Notes under the pieces: model-generated
Databases searched by the model: none
The model's input: the letters and a program-made list of their open reading frames with translations, nothing else
What the model was told of the DNA's origin: nothing
Assembly (NCBI GenBank): GCA_029972135.1
Contig: CP124755.1
Coordinates: forward strand, 2,170,001-2,234,000
Source: Candidatus Thiocaldithrix dubininis
Lineage (GTDB): Bacteria; Pseudomonadota; Gammaproteobacteria; Thiotrichales; Thiotrichaceae
DNA length: 64,000 nucleotides
Direction: 5' to 3'
Position numbers and translations under genes: made by a program
Shown: positions 17,678-25,032 of the stretch, piece after piece
How the letters are laid out: each line of letters opens with the position of its first letter
Numbering within the stretch: the stretch's first letter is position 1

Positions 17678-19111
17678 TTAACTAATCAAGTATAAGTTTC
17701 TGGTAACTTGCCCTACTGGGTCATAGGTTTCACGTTCAGCTACAACCTGCTTATCAATAAGACGGTCAATGGTTTTACGAATTGCACCGTATGGGTCTTG
17801 GCTTTCTTTAAAGGGTTTTACCCTGAACTTAGCTTGTTGCACTTGTCGGCTGGTTGCGCCTTTGTACTTGCCTAAATAGGAAATAATGGCGTTTTCTTCT
17901 GCATCAAAACCAACTAAACCCGTTTTAAATAGTAGGCTTAAGGCGTGCTCCAACATATCGCGCATGATACCTATAGCGGATTCAATATAGTGGCTAGGTA
18001 GTTTTTGGTTTGATTTGCCGTCGATAATGGCTAATAAGGTGGCTATTTTCATAATGTGCATATCGACCTTAGACGCAATGCCGCGCATAGTAGCGGTGCT
18101 ATATTTGCCGCCGTCGGCTAGGTGCGGCTCAATTTCATTCCTAAAGGTGTGTATTTTGACCCAATCGGCTTTATCAATATGGAACTGTGGCAATTCCATA
18201 AACTCCGTGGGCATGGTTAACGCCTTGTGTGTGAGTTCGCCTAGGATGCGATTAAAGACGTTTTGGCTGTATTCTTGTGGGTAGTAGTGGTTTAAATGGT
18301 CGCGTGTGCCTAATTGGGTCGGCTCAACAATCATTAAAAAGCGTTCCGCCATGCCGCTACCTTCGGATTTACTCAGGATGGTTTCAATGGCTGCATCCTG
18401 TGCAAAGCACGTCACTGCGCCTACCACGTCACCAATATAGCCACTACGACTAGATCGGGAACTGGCGTGGTATTCCCCGTTAAATCCCTTTAGGGCTAAG
18501 TCGTTGTTGTTTTTGCGGTCGGCACTGCCATAACTTGCGCCCATCATGGTATTAATCACGCCTTGTTCTGCGGACGCTAAGGCAAAAAACCCGCCTGTTT
18601 TTTTCAACATAGGCTCTAGCCCTTCCATCGTCGAATCTGACAGAAAAATCATAAGCGGCGGTTCTTCATCCAAGGTTTGCCCGGCTTGCTCTGCGGCTTC
18701 TTCGCGTTGCTTGTATTGTTTGTAGGCTTCGCGCTGTGCTTTGAAAATGGCATGTTGGAAATTCTTAAGTAGCCGTGACTTGCCCGAACCGGGTGCGCTA
18801 CCCGCTGCCACATACTCGCCTAAGGGTAAGGCTTCGCCGTTGGGGTATTGCACGCTATAAACCCTTGCCGCGACTGATGAAACCACGCCCAACGCGATTA
18901 ATAGGCTAGTGCTAGGGTGAATAGCGCACATCTTAGCCACATCGTCCACGTAGGTTTTAAAATGCCCATCCGGTACATGTTTTAATAAATCCAGTGAACT
19001 AGGTTTTTGTAAAGGTTGCGGTTGTTGCGCTTTGGCTTTGGCTTCTTTTTCCGCTTGAACTTGCTTACGCTTTTCGTCTAATGAAATAAATTTGTTATCT
19101 TTGTTGTCCAT
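17678..19111 (-). CDS. DUF3987-type P-loop protein (satellite replication helicase candidate)
   Basis: The 477-residue protein has a charged N-terminal coiled coil (about 10-35) and the Walker A motif GSAPGSGKS at 104-112, embedded in a DUF3987-like domain (about 40-400). That domain has MIFLSDSTMEGLEP and the ASAEQGVINTMMGASYG tract. The C-terminal 80 residues look like a winged helix (YKGATSRQVQQAKFRV ... IDRLIDKQVV). DUF3987 proteins occur in phages, satellites and integrative elements next to primase zinc domains and are thought to act in replication. It is the last gene of the minus-strand operon, 15 bases after the zinc protein. The helicase role is inferred. Confidence 0.78.
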   Translation of the reverse strand: MDNKDNKFISLDEKRKQVQAEKEAKAKAQQPQPLQKPSSLDLLKHVPDGHFKTYVDDVAKMCAIHPSTSLLIALGVVSSVAARVYSVQYPNGEALPLGEYVAAGSAPGSGKSRLLKNFQHAIFKAQREAYKQYKQREEAAEQAGQTLDEEPPLMIFLSDSTMEGLEPMLKKTGGFFALASAEQGVINTMMGASYGSADRKNNNDLALKGFNGEYHASSRSSRSGYIGDVVGAVTCFAQDAAIETILSKSEGSGMAERFLMIVEPTQLGTRDHLNHYYPQEYSQNVFNRILGELTHKALTMPTEFMELPQFHIDKADWVKIHTFRNEIEPHLADGGKYSTATMRGIASKVDMHIMKIATLLAIIDGKSNQKLPSHYIESAIGIMRDMLEHALSLLFKTGLVGFDAEENAIISYLGKYKGATSRQVQQAKFRVKPFKESQDPYGAIRKTIDRLIDKQVVAERETYDPVGQVTRNLYLIS

Positions 19112-19126
19112 GACTAAACCTCCTGT

Positions 19127-19819
19127 TTAATTAAGTGCTGTGGGTACGGTTGCGTAAATGTCTAAAATGGCGTTGTTTAACGCCTCAGCCGCGTTTAATT
19201 CGTCGGGTGAAAAAGGTAATAAGCAATCCTGACTAATGCCCTGTATTACTTTTTGCTGGTGTCGCTGATGTCGGACAACATCCTCTAAGCGTGCCATCGT
19301 ATTTAGTAAGTTTTGATATAACCGCTCGCGTTCTTCTTTGGCTTGCACCAAAGCCGCCCGTTTTTCCATTTCATGCGCGGCTTGCTGCTGGATTTGTTCG
19401 CGGGTTTGAGAGTCCAGTTGACTTAGCCCTAATACATCGGCAACAGCTTGTAATTGCGCTTTACCTGTCCAGCCAAAAACATGCCCCAATAGGTTGAACC
19501 CGTCGCCTTGTTGTAATTCACCTTGCCCACTGCAAAACCATTTCCCGGTTTCGGCATAGTTGCGATCAACTCTAAAGCGGTCTTTACCACCACAGCCGGG
19601 ACAAGCTGTATGTTTCATGTGCGACGTGCTAGGTAGATTAACGCCTAATGCGCGGTGAATCCGTTCCCATTGCCCTTGTGCTGCAATCCTTACCTCTGCA
19701 AAGCCTAATTGTGTTTTTGCGCTGATTGGTTTATCTTGTGCGCGTTTAATTAAGTTCTGTTTTGTTGCCCTTCCGTTATTTGCGGTAACGTGGGGCATTT
19801 CTCTTGAATACGTATTCAT
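19127..19819 (-). CDS. Primase-type zinc-ribbon protein of the satellite
   Basis: The 230-residue product has the P4-alpha/primase zinc signature: H70, CPGCGGKDRFR (C73, C76) and GKWFC (C96), then GDGFNLLGHVFGW. In the family a fourth Cys normally follows as CxxCG, but here the sequence is CSGQG, so that ligand is missing and H70 may replace it. There is no Toprim or AEP catalytic domain; residues 130-200 are a charged coiled coil. It thus looks like the DNA-recognition half of a split primase, with the P-loop half encoded next door. Its ATG directly abuts the alpA stop. Confidence 0.75.
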   Translation of the reverse strand: MNTYSREMPHVTANNGRATKQNLIKRAQDKPISAKTQLGFAEVRIAAQGQWERIHRALGVNLPSTSHMKHTACPGCGGKDRFRVDRNYAETGKWFCSGQGELQQGDGFNLLGHVFGWTGKAQLQAVADVLGLSQLDSQTREQIQQQAAHEMEKRAALVQAKEERERLYQNLLNTMARLEDVVRHQRHQQKVIQGISQDCLLPFSPDELNAAEALNNAILDIYATVPTALN

Positions 19820-20062
19820 TTATTCCCCCTCCTTTGATTGCATCCATCCATCAATAACACTTTCTAACCACCTAGACGAACGATTACCGAACCTCCTAGG
19901 CGCAGGAAAACCGCCTTGTTTGATTAAACGGTATACCGTGCTCTTGCTTAGCCCTGTTTTGCTGCAAACCTCACCACGGGTTAACGCTCTATCCGTTAAC
20001 ACGGGCTGATTCTTGGGTAACACGGTTCTAAAGTGACTGTAATCATATTGCTTCAAGTTCAT
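19820..20062 (-). CDS. AlpA-family phage regulatory protein / excisionase-like
   Basis: This 80-residue HTH protein matches AlpA: RGEVCSKTGLSKSTVYRLIKQG, RRFGNRSSRWLESVIDGWM. AlpA-type proteins of P4-like elements act as transcription activators or excision factors. It lies inside the minus-strand operon, 49 bases after the membrane-protein gene and directly before the primase zinc gene, in line with P4-like control of replication and excision. Confidence 0.88.
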   Translation of the reverse strand: MNLKQYDYSHFRTVLPKNQPVLTDRALTRGEVCSKTGLSKSTVYRLIKQGGFPAPRRFGNRSSRWLESVIDGWMQSKEGE

Positions 20063-20111
20063 GTTCTATTCCTTGCAATGGGCAAGGCGTAAGCCTCACC
20101 CAATGGCTAAT

Positions 20112-21281
20112 TTATTGGGGTTTACGCTTACGGTTTTTGAGATATTGCACGCGGTTAGGGTCGTGGGCATTGTGCCAAGTGTCGCGGCAGGTAGACTTAC
20201 AAAAGGTATGTTGCTTATTCACCTTTTTAAATTCAGTGCTGCACTGTGGACAGCCCACTATTGACCCCGCTTTAGCATTCAGCGCGTGCATGTACGCATC
20301 ATGTGCATGTAATGGCTCACTTACATGGGCATGTTCTTTTACATGGGCATGTATATTTACATGCGCATGTTTATTTACATGCGCATGTATAGGTTCAAGC
20401 GTGCTTACATGCATGTACTTAGCGCGGTTGATTGCAGCGCTGCTAGGGGCAGGATTGCTAGGACTAAAACCAAAGGGTTTACGGGGTTCTGGTTCGACTT
20501 CGCTGGCTTGCGGTTGTGGCATAGCGTCCGGTTCGCCTAGTTTCGATTCGTCAATCGTTACATGACGTTGGTCGTGTTCGCCGTAATGTTTGGTTTTCCA
20601 AGCGGCATAACGCGACCACAGAAACAGCTTACCGAGCACAAACACGGCAAAGATTGAAAGCATGGCTTTAAAAGCAATCTGTTCTACGGTTGTATCAGTA
20701 TCGAACATGCTGTTATAGGCTTTGGTGATTCCCTCCCATACTGCCAACATACCCGACGCTTCGGCATTAAATTCAACAGATTTAGCGGGAGTAGACGCGC
20801 TTAGGCTTTTAATAGTTGCCTCATACGGTGCGCCACATTCTGCACGCGCTGCCGCGTCCTTTTGCTTGCGTGGGTAGCGTGCTTGACAGCTTTTTAAGCC
20901 CTTAGCGGCATCGCTTAGCGCCTGTGCGTTGGCGGTGGCGTTAGCCGTGCCAGCACTTGACGCTTTTGCGGTTTCGGTCATTTGCATGATGCCGCGCTGT
21001 AATTCGGTTGCGCCTAGAAATATTTCCACACTGGCGCACGCGGCGATTAATACCGCTGCAAAGCCCACCGCTAAGCCGTTGCCTCTAGTGTTGAGCGTTG
21101 CCGCTGCGACAATAGACACGCTTTCCAGTGTAATAAAGATACCGATAGCCCGATATAAGCCGCTATCGCTGTGCATCATGGCGTTATAAGCAGAGACGGA
21201 CATCCAGCCGCCCACAATGGTAGCAATCACAGCCGCCCAAAATACCGCCGGATAATCGGCAATGCGCTTACGGGTAGTCAT
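20112..21281 (-). CDS. Satellite membrane protein with HAHV repeats and a C-terminal zinc motif
   Basis: The 389-residue protein has three N-terminal membrane segments (about 12-32, 43-63 and 70-91), a soluble stretch with paired Cys (132 and 149), and a fourth membrane segment at about 205-223. A histidine-rich repeat at 299-327 (HAHV four times, period 6 residues) follows, then a four-Cys motif (C344, C347, C361, C365) with a basic tail. I do not recognise the family. Its ATG overlaps the stop of a small membrane protein (ATGA), and the block of three genes is translationally coupled. It might act in superinfection exclusion, helper sensing or virion assembly. No function can be assigned. 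Confidence 0.7.
   Translation of the reverse strand: MTTRKRIADYPAVFWAAVIATIVGGWMSVSAYNAMMHSDSGLYRAIGIFITLESVSIVAAATLNTRGNGLAVGFAAVLIAACASVEIFLGATELQRGIMQMTETAKASSAGTANATANAQALSDAAKGLKSCQARYPRKQKDAAARAECGAPYEATIKSLSASTPAKSVEFNAEASGMLAVWEGITKAYNSMFDTDTTVEQIAFKAMLSIFAVFVLGKLFLWSRYAAWKTKHYGEHDQRHVTIDESKLGEPDAMPQPQASEVEPEPRKPFGFSPSNPAPSSAAINRAKYMHVSTLEPIHAHVNKHAHVNIHAHVKEHAHVSEPLHAHDAYMHALNAKAGSIVGCPQCSTEFKKVNKQHTFCKSTCRDTWHNAHDPNRVQYLKNRKRKPQ
20323..20388. repeat. Four 12-bp palindromes at exact 18-bp period inside a coding region
   Basis: ACATGGGCATGT (20323, 20341) and ACATGCGCATGT (20359, 20377) repeat every 18 bp. The second form is a perfect palindrome. They encode the HAHV repeats of the membrane protein. 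Related CATGCATGT words flank the array. The conserved period could reflect protein function or a protein-binding DNA array. Confidence 0.75.
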
Positions 21282-21487
21282 GCTCTACCCCCTTTGCGTT
21301 TTGCGCGTGCCTTGCTGATTGCCCAAACAACCGCCGCGCCCATGATGATTACGACGGGGTCAATGCTGCCCACGTTGGGTATATTCAAGCTGGTTTGAGG
21401 TAGGTTTACGCTAAGCTGTTGGGCAGTTATGGCAGGTGTAAGCAACCCGGCTAAATAGCTAAAGATTACGATTGCAAGGGGTTTCAT
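21278..21487 (-). CDS. Small exported membrane protein, phage-coat-like layout
   Basis: The 69-residue product has a signal-peptide-like N-terminus (1-22, ending PAITA), a short polar stretch, one membrane segment (about 43-58, PVVIIMGAAVVWAI) and a strongly basic tail (KARAKRKGGRA). The predicted mature form of about 47 residues has the layout of filamentous-phage major coat proteins, but there is no Zot or rolling-circle gene nearby, so homology is doubtful. Overlaps with both neighbours (4 bases each) tie it to the 77-residue protein and to the large membrane protein. Confidence 0.65.
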   Translation of the reverse strand: MKPLAIVIFSYLAGLLTPAITAQQLSVNLPQTSLNIPNVGSIDPVVIIMGAAVVWAISKARAKRKGGRA

Positions 21488-21717
21488 GCTTGCACCCCCT
21501 GCTTTAGCGTCTCAAGATCGTTACAGACATCAAGCAATAAACGATCAACGACCCTTGCAGCGTTTGAAAAATCAGCACCTGACGGGCAATCCAGACAATT
21601 AGCTCCGCCAGCATATTCTTGTCCAATTGCTGCCCAGCCCATTAAGCAGACAATACTACCCGCCTCTAAAACCTTATTTATTACGTCGCTGTGTGTCGGT
21701 GTTTTGGTGGTATTCAT
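21484..21717 (-). CDS. Hypothetical 77-residue satellite protein
   Basis: A small acidic protein with three Cys (near 24, 41 and 44, the last two as CLDC) and a helical C-terminus. It overlaps the HTH gene upstream and the small membrane protein downstream by 4 bases each (ATGA), so it belongs to the same operon. The family is not recognised. Confidence 0.6.
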   Translation of the reverse strand: MNTTKTPTHSDVINKVLEAGSIVCLMGWAAIGQEYAGGANCLDCPSGADFSNAARVVDRLLLDVCNDLETLKQGVQA

Positions 21718-21977
21718 ACGTCACCCCCTTTCACTAAACCTGCTTGTGTGGCGTAGAGTCTGACGGTTTCGCGGTGTATGCCTAATAGCCGTGCGCTTTC
21801 TGAAAAGCTGCCTTTAGCTTCAACTAAAAATAGGGGCAATATTTCCGCGTGGAATGCGTTTAGAAGGGTGTGGTAGGCGTTGCCTCTGCCAATAGTTTGG
21901 CGTGCGGTTTTTGCCGCATGGAGCGCGTCTAGGACAACGCGGGGCGCAACTAGCCCGGTAGCTGTGCTATGAATCAT
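21714..21977 (-). CDS. Fis-type HTH protein of the satellite
   Basis: From ATG 21977 the 87-residue product ends with a Fis/HTH_8-like helix-turn-helix (GSFSESARLLGIHRETVRLY). A longer frame reaching 22325 would run through a strong hairpin terminator and a repeat-like leader and is not preferred. It is the first gene of the long minus-strand operon (HTH, 77-aa protein, small membrane protein, membrane protein, AlpA, primase zinc protein, DUF3987) and probably a DNA-binding regulator. Confidence 0.65.
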   Translation of the reverse strand: MIHSTATGLVAPRVVLDALHAAKTARQTIGRGNAYHTLLNAFHAEILPLFLVEAKGSFSESARLLGIHRETVRLYATQAGLVKGGDV

Positions 21978-22325
21978 TAGCGTGTTCTCTTTTGTTTGTT
22001 TCAAGTGTGGGCAGTTAGACTGCCGAGAGCCTTGAAGCGTCCAAAAGGAAACGCTGTAAGTATTCCCGCCGTGCGGTGTCCTATTCCTTACTACTCTCGG
22101 CATAAGATTATAGCCGCCGGGAGTTTTCGCAGGCATAAAAAAACCGCTCAAGGGTGGCGGTTTGGTATTTACTTTGCCGCCTTCTGTTTGCTTCAAGTTG
22201 TATCGAGATTCACCCGGTACGTCTGCAAGCTTAGTGCCTGACGGTTTCAGCGTCAAGCGGTTGCTGTCGGTTTTTTCGTGTTGCTTATATATGGTTAAGT
22301 GAATATAATTGATTTTAGACAACAT
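21978..22325 (-). promoter_or_regulatory. Long leader of the satellite operon with internal terminator (P4 cI-like candidate)
   Basis: About 350 bases precede the HTH gene. Inside, at 22137-22163, a minus-strand hairpin (AACCGCCACCCTTGAGCGGTT) is followed by T7. Transcripts started upstream should often end there. Phage P4 controls its replication operon by premature termination directed by the small cI RNA in just such a leader. A frame through the leader contains MPRVVRNRTPHGGNTYSVSF, which resembles small conserved peptides of P4-like elements, so a leader peptide is another option. Confidence 0.4.
22137..22163 (-). terminator. Terminator inside the operon leader
   Basis: Minus-strand stem AACCGCC / GGCGGTT-like (AAACCGCC ACCCTTGA GCGGTTT) with a run of seven T. 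It lies about 160 bases before the ATG of the HTH gene, so it should attenuate the downstream operon. Confidence 0.7.
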
Positions 22326-22374
22326 AACTTAATTCTATTGGTTATTTGTTTATAACTAGCACCCCAATAATGCA

Positions 22375-22400
22375 AAAGCCGCGCCCCAAACGCGGTTTTT
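22375..22400 (-). terminator. Terminator after the O-N-M capsid operon
   Basis: The stem CCGCG / CGCGG around a CCCCAAA loop lies directly behind the stop of the 65-residue HTH gene. T runs occur on both sides, a longer one on the plus strand. It separates the morphogenesis operon from the leader of the regulatory operon. Confidence 0.65.
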
Positions 22401-22405
22401 TTGCG

Positions 22406-22603
22406 TTAGGCACTCACGGTATTTGCTTTCACAAACGCATCTAAATCAGCCTTTGAAAACCGATAACCATAACGCTTGTGCTCACCTTTCATGGGCAAGA
22501 CCAGCCGTTCAATAGGTAATGCCTTCATGGTGTCGGGCGATAAATTCAGGTAACGCGCCGCCGCTGCTAAGCTCATATTTTTAATGGAATAATCTTTATT
22601 CAT
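22406..22603 (-). CDS. Small HTH/excisionase-type DNA-binding protein
   Basis: From ATG 22603 (a GTG at 22612 would add three residues) this 65-residue protein has a MerR/excisionase-like winged HTH: SLAAAARYLNLSPDTMKAL, then KRYGYRFSKADLDAFV. The start overlaps the terminase-subunit stop by 8 bases, so it is co-expressed with the capsid genes. It could be the excisionase or a regulator of the morphogenesis operon. Confidence 0.7.
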   Translation of the reverse strand: MNKDYSIKNMSLAAAARYLNLSPDTMKALPIERLVLPMKGEHKRYGYRFSKADLDAFVKANTVSA

Positions 22604-23288
22604 GGGTTTCACCGATTCGCTGTTCTAAACGTTGTTGGATTTTGGCTAATTGCTTTAAAGGACGTAGGGCGTAAGCCTCTTGACAATGAATAAGCGCTTG
22701 ATGCGGGTCGCTTTCCTGTAAAACTAGCGTAAGCGCCTTATGCAGCTTGTGGCTAATCGCGTCGGTCATATCATGCAAGCGGGTTATTTCATACAAATGC
22801 ACCAAATAGCCGCGCATATCGGTTGGGTTTGGGTGTTTTAACGCAACATCTGCCACGCTTTCGGCTAAGGTTTCTGCCAAATTACGTTTAAAGCCTCTTA
22901 AGCCGGGCGTATAGCGTAAGCGCCCACGCTCATAAAAAGACTTCAACGCATGTTCAGCAATCAATAAGCTCTTGCTGTATTCACCGCAATCCATGCACCA
23001 CACCGCAACATAATTCATAATAGAATCATGCTGATATATATTTCTGCTGACCACGGCTGAACAATAACCCCAGTAGTAAGGCAGAATTTCACGTTTATAT
23101 TCATTCGCTTGTGCACGGCTACGAATCCCATTAAGCCGCCGTATATCATTTTCTAAGCGGACTTTGATTAAGCGCTGTAACCCGTCCAAGCTACTATGCA
23201 AGGCGGATTGCATTGGTGCAGGCACAGCGCTAGGCTGCACCTTTGCCACTGGCACACGTTCACTATAAAGAGTGGGGTACACTGCCAT
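22596..23288 (-). CDS. P2 gpM-like terminase endonuclease (small) subunit
   Basis: From ATG 23288 the protein has 230 residues (a GTG at 23318 would overlap the capsid gene). It matches P2 gpM in pattern: REILPYYWGYCSAVV, a hydrophobic-helical core with VAVWCMDCGEYSKSLLIAEHALK, a conserved R-rich loop, then ISHKLHKALTLVLQESDPHQALIH and the closing IQQRLEQRI. gpM works with the large terminase gpP to cut cos DNA for packaging. No gpP-like ATPase is present, so the subunit must team up with one from another phage. It follows the capsid gene in the same order as in P2 (O-N-M). Confidence 0.8.
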   Translation of the reverse strand: MAVYPTLYSERVPVAKVQPSAVPAPMQSALHSSLDGLQRLIKVRLENDIRRLNGIRSRAQANEYKREILPYYWGYCSAVVSRNIYQHDSIMNYVAVWCMDCGEYSKSLLIAEHALKSFYERGRLRYTPGLRGFKRNLAETLAESVADVALKHPNPTDMRGYLVHLYEITRLHDMTDAISHKLHKALTLVLQESDPHQALIHCQEAYALRPLKQLAKIQQRLEQRIGETHE

Positions 23289-23295
23289 AATCACG

Positions 23296-24342
23296 CTACA
23301 CCCATTCACCGCTTGCACTTTTCAGCTTAATAGCTGTAGAGCGTACCCCGGCAAATTTGCCGTAATCTTCTACGACGTAAGCATCATTAGAACTAAAGTA
23401 TTCTTCAACACGATCACGCTTAGGATTATCAATAATCGCCCGACGCATTCCGCCCGACTGATAATAAATTGATAAGTTATCGAAGCTGGTTACAACCAAA
23501 CCGCGCGGCGGCACGAATGGCACTAAGACAGGACGTAAGCCGCCTATTAATTGATTGGCGTATAACAGGTTTAGCGCGTTTAATTCCGTGGCTGCGTTAT
23601 TGGCTGCACTGTACAGACTCAGCCCGTGTTTAACCCACAGTTCACGCCCCAAGATCACTATTAAATCTTGAGCACCTACATTCCACGGGTCTAACAAACT
23701 GCCCATACACTCAAACACAAGGCTATCAAGATTGGGGTACTGTCCACCTTCACCTACGGTTATATCTTCGCCGTCTGACTGACCATCGGACTGATAACCC
23801 ATTAAGGCAGTCGGCTTATTTAAGCGCACTTTCTCCAGCCAGCCGACGTTAACATCTTGCAATAAGGGATACGTGGCGCGGTTGGTTTTTCGAGCGGCAT
23901 TTTCACCATTCCACCCAATCATTATTCTATCTAGCGCTATCCGGTGCATAACCGCCTTCCGCATTCTTGCTTGAAAGTCTGGTGAAGCGGCTAATGCGTC
24001 TACCGTGGTATAACGTGTTGTTGTGTCAAAATTGGTTTGCTGACAGACGTATAAATCAGGTTCACCCGGTTCTAATTCTTGCGGCTCACGTTCTTCGCTT
24101 TTGGTATCGGTACGACTGGCAATAGGCGAACCCACACCAAGCCCTAACTTTTCGCCACTGCCTTCTGTTACAGGTTCAATATTAATCAGCTTTAGAAAAT
24201 CTGATGATTCAGAAAGCTGGTCACGAATAACACGCTCTACACCCGGTGCAACCGAAAACTTTTGAGAAACATCACGCACCCCATTAGCACGCCCGATTGC
24301 ATCCAAAAACGCATTAAACTTTAAGCGGGTTTCAGTTTTCAT
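23296..24342 (-). CDS. P2 gpN-like major capsid protein
   Basis: The 348-residue protein aligns with P2 gpN from end to end: RLKFNAFLDAIGRANGV, VAPGVERVIRDQLSESSDFL, INIEPV, GEKLGLGVGSPIAS, PLLQDVNVGWLEK, LVVTSFDNLSIYYQ and VEEYFSSNDAYVVEDY. gpN is the HK97-fold shell protein (357 residues in P2), so the length is nearly full. The ATG directly abuts the stop of the scaffold gene. P4 itself has no such gene and borrows gpN from P2, so an own copy sets this satellite apart. The gene looks intact. Confidence 0.93.
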   Translation of the reverse strand: MKTETRLKFNAFLDAIGRANGVRDVSQKFSVAPGVERVIRDQLSESSDFLKLINIEPVTEGSGEKLGLGVGSPIASRTDTKSEEREPQELEPGEPDLYVCQQTNFDTTTRYTTVDALAASPDFQARMRKAVMHRIALDRIMIGWNGENAARKTNRATYPLLQDVNVGWLEKVRLNKPTALMGYQSDGQSDGEDITVGEGGQYPNLDSLVFECMGSLLDPWNVGAQDLIVILGRELWVKHGLSLYSAANNAATELNALNLLYANQLIGGLRPVLVPFVPPRGLVVTSFDNLSIYYQSGGMRRAIIDNPKRDRVEEYFSSNDAYVVEDYGKFAGVRSTAIKLKSASGEWV

Positions 24343-25032
24343 TTACCACCCCACCCATGCAGAATCTTCACTCACGCTGCCCTGTTCCTTACGGGGTGGC
24401 GTGGTGTCTTGTGACATATATTCATCAAACGCTTTAAATTGCTTTTTTAACTCCGCAACCGTTTGAACCAAGTTATTAAATTGTTCAATAGGAATTGCTT
24501 TAGGCGTTGACATGCCGTTAAGTTGCGCATTGCCTTCAACATCATTTTGATTGAAACAAGCACCTAATTCACACGGGTATAAACTACTAAATAGATTCTG
24601 CGGACGTTTGCCTAAGCTAAATTGCATAACTTCCGTGCCGATTGAAGCTGGACTGTCGGTAACGCCTACCCCTAATAAATAAGCAGATTGCACCGCATCC
24701 ATGAACGGCATTAGCTCAACGCTTAAATGAACCTTTTGCCCATTGCGTACCATATTAATTAAATCAACACTGGGTACTAATATGACATATAGCGCTAGTT
24801 TCCCCGCCAAGACACCTGCTTTAATAGGCTCAGCTTTAACCGCATCCACATAGCCCAAACTTTTAAACATGCTATCGGGTAATAAGCCGCGCATATGTTC
24901 AAGCCAAATTTCAGCCCGGTATACAGACGGGTCATAACTGTCTGCCATCTCTTGAATCTGTACCGCGCTAATTTCCCGCCCATCGACCGTTTTACCTTCA
25001 ACGCACGCTCTAAGCCATTCTGTTTTAAACAT
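24343..25032 (-). CDS. P2 gpO-like capsid scaffold/protease
   Basis: The 229-residue protein matches P2 gpO: VDGREISAVQIQEMADSYDP, WLEHMRGLLPDSMFK, LSVELMP and LLGVGVTDSPASIGTE. The three residues of the serine-protease triad in gpO (D19, H48, S107) have counterparts at D17, H46 and S104, so proteolysis should be retained. gpO has 284 residues; the loss is in the C-terminal scaffold half, which here is a short coiled coil (about 180-215). A shorter scaffold could affect capsid size. It is the first gene of O-N-M, with about 490 bases of non-coding DNA before it. Confidence 0.9.
   Translation of the reverse strand: MFKTEWLRACVEGKTVDGREISAVQIQEMADSYDPSVYRAEIWLEHMRGLLPDSMFKSLGYVDAVKAEPIKAGVLAGKLALYVILVPSVDLINMVRNGQKVHLSVELMPFMDAVQSAYLLGVGVTDSPASIGTEVMQFSLGKRPQNLFSSLYPCELGACFNQNDVEGNAQLNGMSTPKAIPIEQFNNLVQTVAELKKQFKAFDEYMSQDTTPPRKEQGSVSEDSAWVGW

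Noticed and set aside
20325-20540. Plus-strand open frame rich in Met-Tyr (MGMFFYMGMYIYM-type)
   Set aside because: It is the complement of the HAHV-encoding repeat in the membrane-protein gene, without a start context.
21278-21487. Filamentous phage (inovirus) identity suggested by a coat-like small protein
   Set aside because: No Zot/pI ATPase, rolling-circle protein or adsorption protein is nearby, and the element has P2-type capsid genes. Signal plus one membrane helix plus basic tail is too general.
21714-22325. 203-codon version of the HTH gene
   Set aside because: It would read through a strong hairpin terminator and low-quality leader sequence. The 87-residue version from 21977 covers the recognisable domain. 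A leader peptide remains possible.
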